DNA of 64,000 nt from Ophioderma brevispina (taxonomy: Eukaryota; Echinodermata; Ophiuroidea; Amphilepidida; Ophiodermatidae): the NCBI GenBank assembly GCA_023653785.1, contig JAMKCH010043925.1:1-64000 (forward strand). Reading direction: 5' to 3'. Made by a program: the position numbers and the translations under genes. Under the pieces are notes generated by a model that had not been told where the DNA came from, searched no databases, and was given only the letters and a program-made list of their open reading frames with translations. Shown here piece by piece: positions 34,262 to 45,699 of the stretch (the stretch's first letter is position 1; the number at the start of each line of letters is the position of its first letter).

Positions 34262-34556
34262 CCATGCAAAAATATCTAACAGTACCAAAATCTCTACAGG
34301 AAAAAACTCTACAGTACCAAAATCTCAACAGTATCAAAAGCTCAACAGTGCCAAAATCTCAACCCGTACCAAAATATCAACAGTACCAAAATATCAACAG
34401 TACCAAAAAACCAAGAGTACCAAAATATCAACAGTACCAAAATATCAACAGTACCAAAATATCAACAGTATCAAAACCTCACAGGACCAAAATCTCAACA
34501 GTACCAAAATCTCAACAGTACCAAAATATCAACAGTACCAAAATCTCAACATCGAG
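34262..34556 (+). repeat. 17-bp minisatellite
   Basis: Unit 'agtaccaaaatctcaac' with 'atatcaac' variants repeats about 17 times. Because 17 is not divisible by three, the 115-codon frame through it cycles every 17 residues; I do not call it a gene. Confidence 0.9.
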
Positions 34557-34861
34557 AAAAATCGGAGGGCATGTGCCATATTAAATGAAGCATTCTTACT
34601 TTTTTTAAAGAAAAAAGTTGTGTTCATTTTATATTTTGGAATATATTTTTGTATTGCTCTAAGTTTGAACTCTATCGCATTAACTGCATGTGATGCAGCC
34701 TCAGTGAAGACACAACCATAAAATAGTGTAAAATTACCTTCTGCTCATTCAACTGTTATCTAAGCAACACTGGCATAAAATGCATCTACAAATTGCTTTT
34801 CATGCCTTTCCATTCTTTTTCTACCCATTTTAATGCATTTTAAAGTAATAAAGTGTATAAT
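34557..34861. other. Spacer, no supported feature
   Basis: AT-rich. It ends with the ATAAT that may be a target duplication of the next element. Confidence 0.4.
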
Positions 34862-35099
34862 AGTCAGGTACGTTAACAAAATGATGCGGACAGCCCGGAC
34901 AAAAGCATCAATTTTTTTGGGTACTTCCTAAGGACATAAATATTGAATTTAGAAGGGGATCCCAAATATCGGAGAATTATGTAGGCAGCTAGGGGGCGTT
35001 TTTCAAAATGGCGCCAAAATACTCATACAATGGCCGATTATGGTTATTGTGGTCAACTAAGAGCACTATCTATCTATCTAACTGCCGCAGCCGATATGT

Positions 35100-35470
35100 T
35101 GTTCACCATTTAGCGCCAAATGTCCCTGTTTGTCATTAAGTTGGGGATGTCAGATGGATCATGCTGGATGTCTCGAGCAATCACATCAATGTAGTTACAG
35201 GGGCGACAACCCCTTTTTGGCATGGTAACTTCCAACATGTGACGTCTGAGACTACTTGATCAATCGCACGATGACAGTGACCAGCAAATCGTGCACGGCG
35301 TTGGGCAACAGAAGATGATATTGGAGGGATATCTCCATATATCTGTGCTTTGGTCTTGTGCTCACGCCAGGATATGTTTTTGAACTCGCATAAGAAGCTT
35401 TGTGTATGTGCCATCCATTCTATCCTGTGGTTCTTTCTTCATGGTCCAGGTCTCAGATCCATATAACATG
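35100..35470 (-). pseudogene. C-terminal region of the RTE-like element
   Basis: The minus frame near 35,414-35,181 includes RRARFAGHCHRA, the short Arg-rich GH-R motif found near the C-terminus of RTE-like polyproteins. It is broken by frameshifts. It is followed downstream by the GATA-repeat 3' end. Confidence 0.6.
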
Positions 35471-35498
35471 ATCCTCTCTACACAAGCTCTAAAGAATT

Positions 35499-36530
35499 TC
35501 AGCTTGGTTGAATGTTGAGATAACCAGATTGCCATAAGTGGTGTAGTTTATTGCAGGCATTCCAAGCTTGTCCTTGACAAGTCTTTCTTGCTGCCAGCAA
35601 CATAGGATCTAGATACTTGAAGTCCTTGACCTCTTTGAGTTGGCTACCATCTGTTGTGAAGATAGGTATTATCAACTCCGCGTTGACGGTCATATACTCC
35701 GTCTTCTTGGCATTTAGATGTAGGCCGACTTTGTCTGCAGCATTCTCGAGTGCAGTTAGTAGATCTTGTGCACCACTATCAGATAAGCTGTTAGAGCTAG
35801 ATCATCTGCGTAGTCAAGGTCTGTGAGGTACTGACTTTGGGTGACATCTAGAACGCTTGGATTTGATGGTGAGTCCTTTGTCGTTCATGATGTCAAGACT
35901 GTCTGGGATGTAATCAACCACGGCTACAAAGAGATAGGGAGCAAGAGTATCTCCTTGGAGGATGCCAGTATTCTAGGAACTCCTTTGTGGGCCCATCGAT
36001 GGTCTGCCCAAGCTTATTGGTTATCATACATGTTGGCGATTGCCTTGACAGTCTCGTCTGTACAGCCATATGGCGAGATATGCACTTACATCCCTGTTTA
36101 CACTGTGAAAAAGTCCTTGGAAATCTACAAACACAGTTGAGGCTTTTCTCATGGAAATTCTCAACTCTTCTATGATCTTCTGAGGGCAAGTATCTGGGGT
36201 AAAGTGTTGATCTGCCTTTGCGAAACCATTCTGGTTCCGTCTGAGAATGGGATCTATGTGAGGAGTGATTCTTTGAGCATAATGGAGTTGTAATCTTAGA
36301 GGCCAGTGGTGACAGTGTGATTCCTCTGTAGTTTTGGGGTTGTTGGAGGTCGCCCCTCTTTGGGTAGAGGAATTAGATGAATTGATGTTGAGAAGCAGCT
36401 GGTTTGTTTCCCATGTAGGTGTTATTACAAAATTCAACCGTTTGATCATGGACAGTGGATTCTTCCAGATTACTGCAGGAATGTTTTGTCCTGGACCAGG
36501 TGGCTTGGTGCTGTTTAAGGTTTCTGTCAT
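35499..36530 (-). pseudogene. Reverse transcriptase domain of the RTE-like element
   Basis: The frame at 36,530-36,024 starts before IPAVIWKNPL and contains TVFVDFQGLFHSVNRD (motif A, catalytic Asp) at its C-terminal part. YADDLAL (motif C) is read at 35,812-35,801 in another frame. Then comes a VKDFKYLD-type segment near 35,630, typical of the region after the palm. The order matches non-LTR reverse transcriptases. Frameshifts make it non-functional. Confidence 0.8.
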
Positions 36531-36916
36531 GCCGATCTGCAGCTCGCTCTATAGTGAAAGGTCCAGTCTGGATGGAAGGGTGTCTGCTATCTTGTGATTG
36601 AAGAAAAGTTCATCAAGGTTAGTGTTGTTCTGAACTGGCTTGCCAAGTAGAGAACTAAGTGCTGAAACCATGTGTCAAGCGCTCTTCGTTGTTTCATCCA
36701 CCCTTGATTCTTATAGGTGGGGTAGCCGTCTTATCAGTCAGCTCTCTCAGGGTCTCCAGGCAGCAGCATGCTTTGTTTTCAAGATGTAGAGTGTCAAGTG
36801 CTTCAACCTTGGACCAAGCACCACAGTGTAAGCATCATCTAGTATGGTCTTAGCAGCATCAAGGTTCTGCTTGGAGCTTCTGGTGGATTTGGTATGGTGC
36901 TTCTTGGCTGCAGACT

Positions 36917-37944
36917 TCAGTTTTTCTCTCTGGCTTTGCTGACTTTCTTGTTTGGGGCAACGGCAGTAGTATTCTTCTTTCTTCTATGTAGCATCTCCAA
37001 TGCCATTTCTTTGTTGGCTAAAGTGAGGACATCATATACAGTGCTGGAGTTCTTGTCTTCAAGCTCATCAACCAGAGTGTTGAACCTGTTATGTACTGCT
37101 ACTGTATACTGCTCGCAAAGCTTTGGATCTCCCACTACCTTCCTCCAGTCAATTGTTTTCATGGGATCTCTGGGAGGGGGTTTACTCTGACGATAACTTA
37201 TCTGGCTCCTGCAAGAGACAATTCTGTGATTAGACTTAACAGCTTCAAAAGTGTTGTAGGCTCTTGAGTTCTTAATGCTGTTAATCCACTTCTTTCTGAC
37301 CAGAATATAGTCCAGTTGGACAAGTTCTCCATTTGGGCGGCGGTGTGTCCACAGTTTACCTGCTTGATTTTGGTATCTTGTGTTAGTGGCAACAAGGTTA
37401 AATTGTTCCATGAAGTCCTTCAGGTACATTCCATTTCTGTTGGACTCCTTGTTGCAAGTGAACAGCGTGTCATCAGACCCAAGCTTAGCATTGTAATCTC
37501 CAGGGATGTACAGAAGATTATGGGCTGGAACTGTACTGGTGGCAGTGGAAAGTTCATGGTAAAAGTGAGATAGTTTCTTCTTGATAGTCGTTGTGGGGGC
37601 TGTAACAGCAAATGACTGTTGTTTCAGGATTGCCCGTCAATGTAAGCTTCAAGATGTGCTCATTAATTAATTAAGGTTGGCAAGGTTGGCACATGAGTTG
37701 AGAGCCTTTGCATTTCTCTTGTTCTTCCAGGCAGAGGCTGTAATAAGTGCATAGCCATGGACATTCTCCTGTAGTAGAGGTTTACTGTGAACAATGCGGT
37801 GTTCTTGTATGCAGATGACATCGATGTCATACAGTTGTGCTTCATGTACGAGTTCTTCTTTCTAATCTTAGCTGTTGTTGATAGTGTCTGGACATTGAAT
37901 GTGCTGATGATGAAGGCATTTTTGCGTCTAACAAAGTTGTCCAT
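36917..37944 (-). pseudogene. APE-type endonuclease domain of the RTE-like element
   Basis: Near the start, STFNVQTL is the first motif of the exonuclease/endonuclease/phosphatase fold; in a shifted frame DIDVICIQEHR carries the catalytic Glu. Further on are CCYSPHN, GDYNAKLG, LDYILVRKKW and finally SNHR, where D/N-H is the usual last catalytic pair. All motifs are in the right order but spread over at least two frames, with a stop near 37,670. The enzyme would nick target DNA to prime reverse transcription. This copy cannot make it. Confidence 0.8.
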
Positions 37945-38152
37945 GCATCTTTTGTCAATATCAGGGTTGGACCGGCTTTAGGACCAACCCATCATGCGTA
38001 TTGGTATAAACCAATGTTGACGCAGAACAGACTTCAAATCAGGGGCTTTAACCCTGGTGCTACGTTGTAAACAATTCATCTTGTCAATTAGCTAAATAGT
38101 AGCTGGGGTTCGTCAGGTCTCCAGCACCTTTTCTGTTGGAGAAGGTCCCTTA

Positions 38153-38606
38153 GACAACTATTATCGCCATTAACTACTAGCAGATTATCTCGGTAATAAC
38201 TCTTAAAATGACTCTTTCAACCCATACTAAGCCATTTTACACAATTTTGGCGGCCATTTTGAATAGGGTCCTCTATCAGATGATCCTTGTAACTCACAGA
38301 TAGTTGTATGAACTCAGACAACTATTATCACTATTAACTACTAGCAGAATAGCTTGCCAAAGACTCTTAAAATGACTCTTTCAACCCATACTAAGCCATT
38401 TTACATGATTTTGGCGGCCATTTTGAAAAGCGCCCTCTATCAGATGATCCTTGTGACTCACAGATACTTGTATGAACTCAGACAACTATTATCACTATTA
38501 ACTACTAGCAGAATAGCTTGCCAAAGACTCTTAAAATGACTCTTTCCACCCATATTAAGCCATTTTACATGATTTTGGCAGCCATTTTGAAAAACGCCCT
38601 CTATCT
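38153..38606. repeat. 164-bp tandem repeat, 2.8 units
   Basis: 'gacaactattatc' starts units at 38,153, 38,317 and 38,481. Each contains 'actcttaaaatgactctttc', 'cattttac..gattttggc.gccattttg' and 'ctctatcagatgatccttgt'. The last unit runs into the right inverted arm. Confidence 0.9.
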
Positions 38607-38828
38607 ACCTACAGAGTGCCCCGATATTTGGGCTCCCCTTCCAAATTTGATAGTAAGGGCCTAAGGAAGTGCCACAAAAAATTTGACGCTTTTGTCCGAC
38701 ATGTCCGCATATCATGAAAAATTGTTGTTAACGAACCTGACTATAATTATCTTTGTACTGGGAAAAAATACAAGCTGTTATTGTATGGTAAAGTTATCTT
38801 GACAGAAATTATTACAAGTCACCAACAA

Positions 38829-38863
38829 ACAAGTTAGAATTTTACTGTAAAATTCTAACTTGT
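38829..38863. repeat. 35-bp near-perfect palindrome
   Basis: 'acaagttagaattttac' and 'gtaaaattctaacttgt' pair perfectly around a single central base. No other feature explains it. Confidence 0.75.
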
Positions 38864-39511
38864 CTGTAATAGACCTGACTTATTTGCATCAATATTACCA
38901 AAGAATCTTTTCTATTTTCAAATACTGTATATAACATGTTTAAATGCAATACAATTTACGACCTATTTTTGTACTACAGTTTTTGTTGCATTTCTGTAAG
39001 CACATCGATATCGACAATCAAGTGTTGACGTTTGGTATTTTACAGACTCCTCCATCATAGAGCCCCCATCACTCGCATCAAAGAGAATGTTGCATATACC
39101 TTAAACCGACTATCTCCAGAGCACACAGTGAGGTGGGCAAATAGAAATATATCTGGGCAAATATTTTGGCTCGGCTGCAGTAATTACGGGAAGTGTGTCT
39201 GAGTTTCGGGGCCGGTGGTGATGAGATAGAGTGCATGGCTCGGCAAGGTGAAGCCATTGGCTGTATTAAAGGAAATGTATCTGCTTGTTTGGCACCGAGT
39301 GTGTTTTAAAAAGCAGGGCATGCAATTCAATTTAAAGTCAATGTGTTATGCAGGGGGCTGACATGCTTAATTTTGTGTGGAACAATGAGTATTATGTTGA
39401 CAGTTTTTTCCACGAAGGATAGTTTGTTGTATACAAATGATGTGAGTCAGATGGAGTAGAAGATGCCAAGGGGCTGGCCAAGAAAATCCTAAATTTTAAA
39501 TGCCCACTGGT
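38864..39511. other. Intergenic, no supported feature
   Basis: Spacer without a recognisable gene. Confidence 0.4.
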
Positions 39512-39515
39512 TTAA

Positions 39516-39655
39516 AGGTGCTCACATGTACTTACCACCAAGTATCGTGGGGAAACAAACTTGCGGTTTTGATAGTAGAAGCGACAATGTGTATTGCAAG
39601 GCCCTATTCACTACTGAGAGTATTTTCAAGATCTGTGTGATAAAATCTTGAGGAT
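39516..39655 (-). mobile_element. TTAA element, family T1, half copy
   Basis: After TTAA at 39,512-39,515, 'aggtgctcac', 'accaagtatcgtggggaaac', 'aaacttgcggttttga' and 'gccctattcactactg' match the right half of T1 in inverse orientation. The other half is missing. Confidence 0.65.
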
Positions 39656-39694
39656 ATAACTGATTTAGAAGATAATAGAAGGCTTTCACTATTA

Positions 39695-40403
39695 GCGTGT
39701 TTCTATTGAGCAGACGGTATTTATCCAGATAAAAATTTATCCGGTTGATACTGAGAATAGCCGATAGTGCGAAGTTTCTATTGAGCAGCGTTTTCCGGAA
39801 AATGCGACAGACCGTTACGGCCTGTTAATTTTACCAGCTAAAGGTGATCTGCACAGGTCAACCGCGTTGTATTGTGGTCGTGACCTCGCCGAACTGTGAG
39901 ATCAAAGATGGCGGGAAGAGCGAATGTCCTTAGTCTAATACCAATTTTGATTTTTAATTCATTAGTAAATGATTATCCTACAAGCCCAGCCACACGTTGT
40001 GATAGGCAGAAAAGGATCATGAGGTATATTACAGAGACATGTAATCGCGCACCAAAAAGTAAGACGGCGACGGAGAATCGTGATGTTGACAAATGCGTTG
40101 CTACACCATGGTTACTAATGTCAACATCGCTGCGCATACCGGGACGGGGGTCAATTACTGTGATCACGTGGCATCAATTTCCGGTCTTTAGCCGGTATGT
40201 GCACTCTATCGGAACGCTGTGTGTTTCTATTGGCGTTAACTGGATAACTTCTCTGGCATTATCCTTCCCAAACAAGGATAAATACCGGTGGAAACTTTCA
40301 TCGGTATAAGCAAGAAAAATGCAGTAGGACGGCGGTTTCTATTGAGCCAAGTTAATCCCTTTTCTGGTTTAAACCGGAAAATAGGTCCCAATAGAAACAC
40401 ACC
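39695..40403. mobile_element. 709-bp DNA transposon with TTA target duplication
   Basis: The ends are GCGTGTTTCTATTGAGC and the complement of GGTGTGTTTCTATTGGGAC, flanked by TTA at 39,692-39,694 and 40,404-40,406. 'gtttctattg' recurs internally at about 39,777, 40,225 and 40,332. It interrupts a family A repeat: copy 2 of that family reads 'cactatgagttac' where this element sits. A 3-bp TWA duplication suggests PIF/Harbinger. An internal frame from ATG at 39,908 (good initiation context) to 40,309 has about 133 codons; no domain was recognised and its C-terminal part overlaps the subterminal repeats. Confidence 0.75.
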
Positions 40404-40640
40404 TTATGAGTTACAATATGATCATCCTCAAGGACACAGTTCAGTGGGTTGTGCTTGTACATGCATTGACATGAACTGACCTTGTGTGCTCTGGACATCA
40501 TATATCATACCTAAAAACCAGGGGGTGTATTTTCTAAATACACTGATGAATGGAAGTTACTGAACTGTGCCATGGGAGTTGAGACAACTCTAGCTCATAG
40601 TGTTTGGTTTACACCCCTAGCCCTAGGCAGAACTATCTAT
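40404..40640 (-). repeat. Dispersed repeat family A, copy 3 (inverted)
   Basis: Reverse complement of 14,300-14,540: 'ttatgagttacaat', 'ggacacagttcagtgg', 'aaaaaccagggggtgtatttt', 'ctactgaactgtgcca'-like phrases in order. Confidence 0.7.
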
Positions 40641-42371
40641 AGCCTCAAAGAATTTACTGGTCCACCAATTACAAACAGCCATTTAATTTTAGTGATGACA
40701 GAAGGCTTACCATGGGGGAAATTTGTTTTCCTACAATGGTAATTATCAAATTAAAGTATGCAAGAAATTTGAATGGAAATCTTGAGAATTTGCTGATCAT
40801 GCAAATTGCATCAAATGTTCACACTGAACAGTGAGAAAGTTCTGACTGGAAAATATCGGTACCATTTTGGCGGGTATTTTGTTCTTCGCTATTACAGTCC
40901 AATGAATGAGATGATCTATAAGGCATTTACACATCTCCCTTGAAGCTTTTACATTAATCAAAATTAAATTGAACATTGATATTGCCTGAAACGTTAGCAG
41001 AATCAAAATGGATTACGAAGCTGCTTAATACTTAATATAATTATTTTTTGTTAAAAAAGAAAAGAAAAGTCAAAAGATTTAACATTTCTACTATGTATAC
41101 CCTTTTGATGAATGCTACATTACACAAAACAGGTATGAATTTCATTCTAATTGCATATTTCATACAAAATCCTGATATCATGGCTCTCAAAAACACACAG
41201 TAAGTACCAAGATAGGTATTCACACACAATAGACATCCCTGACTTCCGGAGCATTCACAGAGGAAGTGTAAAATGGATTATATACAAAGGCTTTTAAATC
41301 ATCCTCAGGGGGAAAAGAAACCTTTGTATTGCATCTTATTCAAGATGTGTTCAACACCGCAATACGAAGCAATCACTGTTTATGATGGGGGAGGGGTGTC
41401 AAGAGGAAAACAATTTTGTTTAGGACATGAGGGGAGAACCTGAAATTGGTCAAGGTATGATGGAGAAAAGGAACGGTTCGAATTTTGTTGCTGAGTTGTG
41501 GATCAGTAGCCCTGAGGAAAAAGGGTGAAATGAGCCTGAACTTTTTCAGGTTGATTAGAAATCACTTTTTAGATAGGATTTATGGCAAAAAATAGAGGGA
41601 AATTGAATGTCAGTAGCATACCGAGTTGGGTGGGAGGGGGGTAAGTTAACAGTTAGAATGACATTTACATTTTCCTCCCCAATATTTGAGGGAGTGAGCC
41701 TCAACTGTTGCCTAAATTTGGGCCAAATCAATGTAAATTTGGCTAATTTAAACACACTTCACACACACATTTGGTCATTTTAGCAAATTTAGGAGCAATC
41801 ACTGGGATGCCTTGTGAATTTTGCTCCCACAACTCAATTGTTTGGTACGACACTGCTGCCCTTTCATCAGAACAGGATCGTATTAAATTATGTTTTTGAC
41901 GGGCAATAGGGTGAGAACAGGTTTACCCCCATGCTGAATAATGGTTCAGTCCACCAGGTTTGGCTGTATTGCTATGGTTTGTTTTGGTCAGCTCAGTGAT
42001 CATCCAATCAGTGTCTTTCTATGTTGTGGGCTGTTAGTGTGTACCAGACTTGCATCACTTCACTGTCATCCATCAACCAGTGCAGATCATTATTTTTTCA
42101 CCACCCTCCATCCCTTAGGTGTTGAGTTTGCAGGGTTGAGGGGTTTGAATATTTTTGCAACATTTTGGTCAATATCTAGATATTTAGGCCATAAGAAAGG
42201 TGTTAAACCAATGAAAATTGCATAAGTAAGAGTAATAATTGATGTATTAATGCCAATCGGGATGCCTATACATTTTCAAAAAGGTACCTTACCTTACAGG
42301 CTACCGGAATTTCTCCCCACATCGGTTGACGTGCATAAGTATTTTGAAAACTTTCCTGTTGTGCAAATTAC
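40641..42371. other. Intergenic, no supported feature
   Basis: About 1.7 kb. Frames of up to 94 codons have no domain, repeat or splice support. Confidence 0.4.
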
Positions 42372-42375
42372 TTAA

Positions 42376-42714
42376 AGGTGGTTGTTCCGATTTACGGTAT
42401 TTGTATTGTGTTCTCTACTTGATATGAGAGCCTGGCACTTGCACATACACCCCATCAAGTACCGTGGGAAACAAACTTGCGGTTTTTATGGTAGATGCAA
42501 TAATGCATGTTGCAAAGCCCTATTCAATACTGTGCTAATAAAGTGGTTAACCACTAAAACAGCGGTTTTTTGTTTATATCTTGGGAATGAAATGGATTCG
42601 AGGGCTCAAATTCAGGACGACAATGAGAAAAATACGGCCTTTCATCTGATATCAAAATCGATACTACTTCCGAGTAAATCAGGGGGGTCCCAAAGACGAT
42701 CGGAACACGCCCCT
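42376..42714 (-). mobile_element. 339-bp TTAA element, family T1, copy 2 (inverted)
   Basis: TTAA at 42,372-42,375 and 42,715-42,718, with the same ends and central palindrome (AGTGGTTAACCACT at 42,542-42,555) as 28,369-28,703. Overlapping frames of 137 and 71 codons on opposite strands are readings of the element; the corresponding frames are not kept in copy 1. Confidence 0.85.
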
Positions 42715-42718
42715 TTAA

Positions 42719-43076
42719 AATTAAATTCCATATACATTTATATTTTTCGTAAATCTGTTCAGAATCCATGCTTAGTTTTGTTGCATATTGACTAAGACTA
42801 ACGATTTATCCACTCTGCGTATTTACGCACATACAGCAGCAAATCAATGAAGCCGTTAACAAAATACGCGAATGTAGCGCGAGTGGATTGAAAATGTCTA
42901 ATTACATCCGTGGTTTGTACTGCGTAATGTGTTTTCGAACGCGTACGCGTCGGGCGGGACTGATTTATTTTCAGTGGGTAATTTGTTTTAAATCTCTATG
43001 ATAAATTATAGTTTAAAACTACTGTTTATTCCTAATTAGGTGAAAAATCTTTTGTTTCTGTCTAGTCGTGTATGAA
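42719..43076. other. Intergenic, no supported feature
   Basis: Locally CpG-richer stretch ('gcgaatgtagcgcgagtgg', 'gaacgcgtacgcgtcgggcggg') around 42,820-42,960, with no gene recognised. Confidence 0.4.
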
Positions 43077-43268
43077 TTAGGTTAATAACTGCGCATTTAC
43101 TTTTGCTCGAAAAAATGGGACAAATCAATGCACTTGCACTGAATTTTGATGCTTGTCCAATGCACGAGCTCATGCGGAGCTCGTGCATTAGACGCATCAA
43201 AATCTCAGTGCGCCTGCAATGATTGTCCCATTTTTCTTACAAGAAGTAAATGCGCAGTTATAACCTAT
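43077..43268. mobile_element. 192-bp near-perfect palindrome, foldback MITE
   Basis: The left arm 'ggttaataactgcgcatttactt...atgggacaa' and right arm ending 'aagtaaatgcgcagttataacc' are complementary over about 90 bp each. The centre 'tgcacgagctcatgcggagctcgtgca' is itself a hairpin. TA flanks both ends. It could form a cruciform or a long RNA hairpin if transcribed. Confidence 0.8.
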
Positions 43269-44250
43269 AATAGGTTCATCCAAATTCTAACTTTAACATT
43301 TGCTTTGCTACAGGAAATTTTCTTGGAAGCTGGCTCAGTTGGGATATTTAATCGGGGCTAGGATTTTGCTTAACTCACTGCTACATTTTTGCTTGCTTAA
43401 AATTACTCCAGCCCCTTAGAGAGGTATGCTCGCCTACTAGGACACGTCCAAAGGAATAAATCATTGGGTCCGGTTATAAACTTAACATTAGCTGCTAGGC
43501 TGTTTCCTATCATTGTACTGATGTTATTGTGCAAATAAATATATATGTACTGGTGATGCCGATGATTGCCGTCAATTCTGCAATTTTTTGGTCGATTATT
43601 CAGTCTGGGGGTAAATTAATAATAACAATAATAATAATAATAATAAAAATGGCCCCACAATGTGAAATCCCTTGCCATAAATTATAAAATAGTCCACTGT
43701 ATAATCTTTTATAACCGTAATGATGAACAATTGCTAATGCACCTAAATTTCAGTGAGTTAAAAAGGCTCTGAAGAAAGCCATTTTGGTGAAAAGCTTCCT
43801 GGAGCATTTCCTACATAGACCAATGCATAATGCATTATATACACAAAGAAATTGCTTTTAGAAGCACAGGGTCTAAACTCCATAACTATTAAATGGTGCT
43901 AACTTGATTGCCATTTTTGATACCCAATTGTTCGTTATATAGTAGTATGCATAGCAAATTTCATTGAAAATCATAGCCTTCAGGCCAGACTCCATCAAAA
44001 TTGACTATCTTAAGAGCAGAAATAGTCATTCGAGACTTAAATGCATTTAAATGACTTGAGTGTATTATGTTATTGTAACCCAGGACACAACAGCCCTAAT
44101 GGTGCTATAGCTTAGTGGTATTTATAGTTTTCAGATGTGACAACTTGACCGCGCGCCGAGAGCTGACTTTGGCCATCAGAAATAGTTAAGTCATGCTAAA
44201 CCTCGAGTGAATACTATCCATTTCTGCAAAAGAATTAATTTAAAAATTGC
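43269..44250. other. Intergenic; AAT microsatellite at 43,615-43,648
   Basis: No gene recognised. An (AAT)n tract lies near 43,630. Confidence 0.4.
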
Positions 44251-44900
44251 ATTAATGACCTCTGACTGACCTTTAACCTCAAATACTCAACACCCTATGA
44301 GACCATTCAAGTGCAGATTCTTTGCAACCATGCATTCAATATGGAATAAAGCACAATCTTGTTGTAACATCATTAAATTTTTTCCCATTAAAAATACAGA
44401 CAGCGGTCCCAGCTAGGTCATCTGATGGTGTGGTCGAAGAATAAGTGTAGAGCAAAATAAGTGACCACTGAATGACCTTTGACCTCTTCATCTTTTACCC
44501 CACCAAAGACCCCTTGTCTCAATGTATAAGCATACCAAGTATGAACTTCATCCATCACTGCACTAAAAAGCTATTTGGTTTCTATGGGGCAAAAAATTGC
44601 CGCGACCCACAGCACACACAGAAAAAAAAAACACTTTTGATGTTCAAAGTAGCCCAATTGAGTGAGTAATGTGCGGCATTGGCAAAACTGGGAAACAGCA
44701 GTATTACAAACCATTTTTTCAACAACCACCCCAAATGACCCCAAGATGACATTTGACCTCTAATTTTTAACACCCTTTATGTCCCACTTGCATCCACGTC
44801 TGGTAAAAATTCATCCAAGGCATGTACAACAAGAAGGGTTTTTAAAATGTTGACACACAAACAGAAGATACATTTTTCAATCATGTCATCCCCACAAATA
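44251..44900 (+). repeat. Diverged tandem array with 'tgacctttgacctc' core
   Basis: 'aatgacctctgactgacctttaacctcaaatactcaacaccct', 'aatgacctttgacctctt' and 'aatgacccc..atgacatttgacctctaatttttaacaccctt' recur at about 44,262, 44,471 and 44,733. This is related in style to the 25-27 kb blocks. Confidence 0.5.
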
Positions 44901-45699
44901 GCCAAAATGAATAAACTGTTAAATCAAGTCTGATTACATTTTTTAAAGTTTGTCTAGACAAACTTTCAAGCCTTAAAATGACAATTTACACCCACACTTT
45001 GAATACAACCATCATTGTAATTGTCACCAAACTTCTCCCTGGTCAGAACCGTAGCATTTCCATTACAAAGCTTTCATCAGCATCAATCATTTTTTGCCGA
45101 GCATGACGGACTGAGCTATATTACCTGTTCTGTGCCAACACCAGGGCAGTGAACTTTCAGCGTTAGCAAAAAAATTAAGACATGGTCCACTAATGAACTG
45201 TCGGTAACGATATACCACCGTATCATGCAAAGCCACTTGCTATTGCTCGCCACCTAAAATGACAAACTCGATAATTGTTTCCCATTATAGATGTATAAGG
45301 TATCCAATTCAATTAGACCATAGATTAATAAATACTGCAGGCAACATAGGCAAACAGATACGCAATTAACTTTGCGAGAGGAAGTCATTTTCTACCAGAT
45401 AGGACAGTTGCCTCTTATGTTTCTGTTTGTTCATTATATATACATAATGGTACCTCTGATTAAAATGACCTTCAATTTCATAGTTCATTTCATAACTGTA
45501 TCCATATCGGTAATGGTAGCTGTGAGTAGCAAAGGCCACATCTCAAAAGTTTCTTTAAGAGAAACATATCCCTTTCAAGACAAAGGAAGTTTCTCATCAT
45601 ATTGCATTGGATCGTTTTTAGTTCTTCTCAACTCTATGTATATGGAAACTATTGATGATCATCTCAATGGTCACCTTCAAAAGCCATGCCCATAACTCA
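44901..45699. other. Intergenic, no supported gene
   Basis: The 107-codon plus-strand frame at 45,372-45,695 is partly hydrophobic but lacks any recognisable domain. Confidence 0.35.

Larger units (their letters stand above)
35067..38150 (-). mobile_element. RTE-like non-LTR retrotransposon, decayed
   Basis: Minus-strand order is endonuclease, reverse transcriptase, C-terminal domain, then a 3' end in GATA repeats (35,065-35,080), as in RTE-type elements. Total length of about 3.1 kb also fits RTE. The reading frame is broken by several frameshifts. The endonuclease resembles proteins often labelled craniofacial development protein 2-like in animal genomes. It is inserted inside the 34,862-38,742 element; target duplications were not clear. 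Confidence 0.8.
34862..38742. mobile_element. Inverted-repeat DNA element hosting an RTE-like insertion
   Basis: The left end AGTCAGGTACGTTAAC (from 34,862) and right end GTTAACGAACCTGACT (to 38,742) start inverted arms of about 115 bp that match well and about 180 bp with more divergence. ATAAT flanks both sides (34,857-34,861 and 38,743-38,747), a candidate 5-bp target duplication. Without the retrotransposon the element would be roughly 0.8 kb. The right inner part consists of a 164-bp tandem repeat. The superfamily is not recognised. Confidence 0.7.

Noticed and set aside
34237..34584. 115-codon frame with repeating residues
   Set aside because: It is the translation of a 17-bp minisatellite; the period is not a multiple of three.
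37787..37981. Plus-strand YADD-like string suggesting a second reverse transcriptase
   Set aside because: It is the complementary reading of the minus-strand endonuclease DIDVICIQEHR region; the neighbouring motifs are absent on this strand.
42382..42795. 137-codon frame over a T1 element
   Set aside because: It is not conserved in the other T1 copies; opposite-strand frames overlap it.
45372..45695. 107-codon plus-strand frame, partly hydrophobic
   Set aside because: AT-rich sequence yields hydrophobic readings by chance; no domain, signal peptide logic or neighbouring exon.
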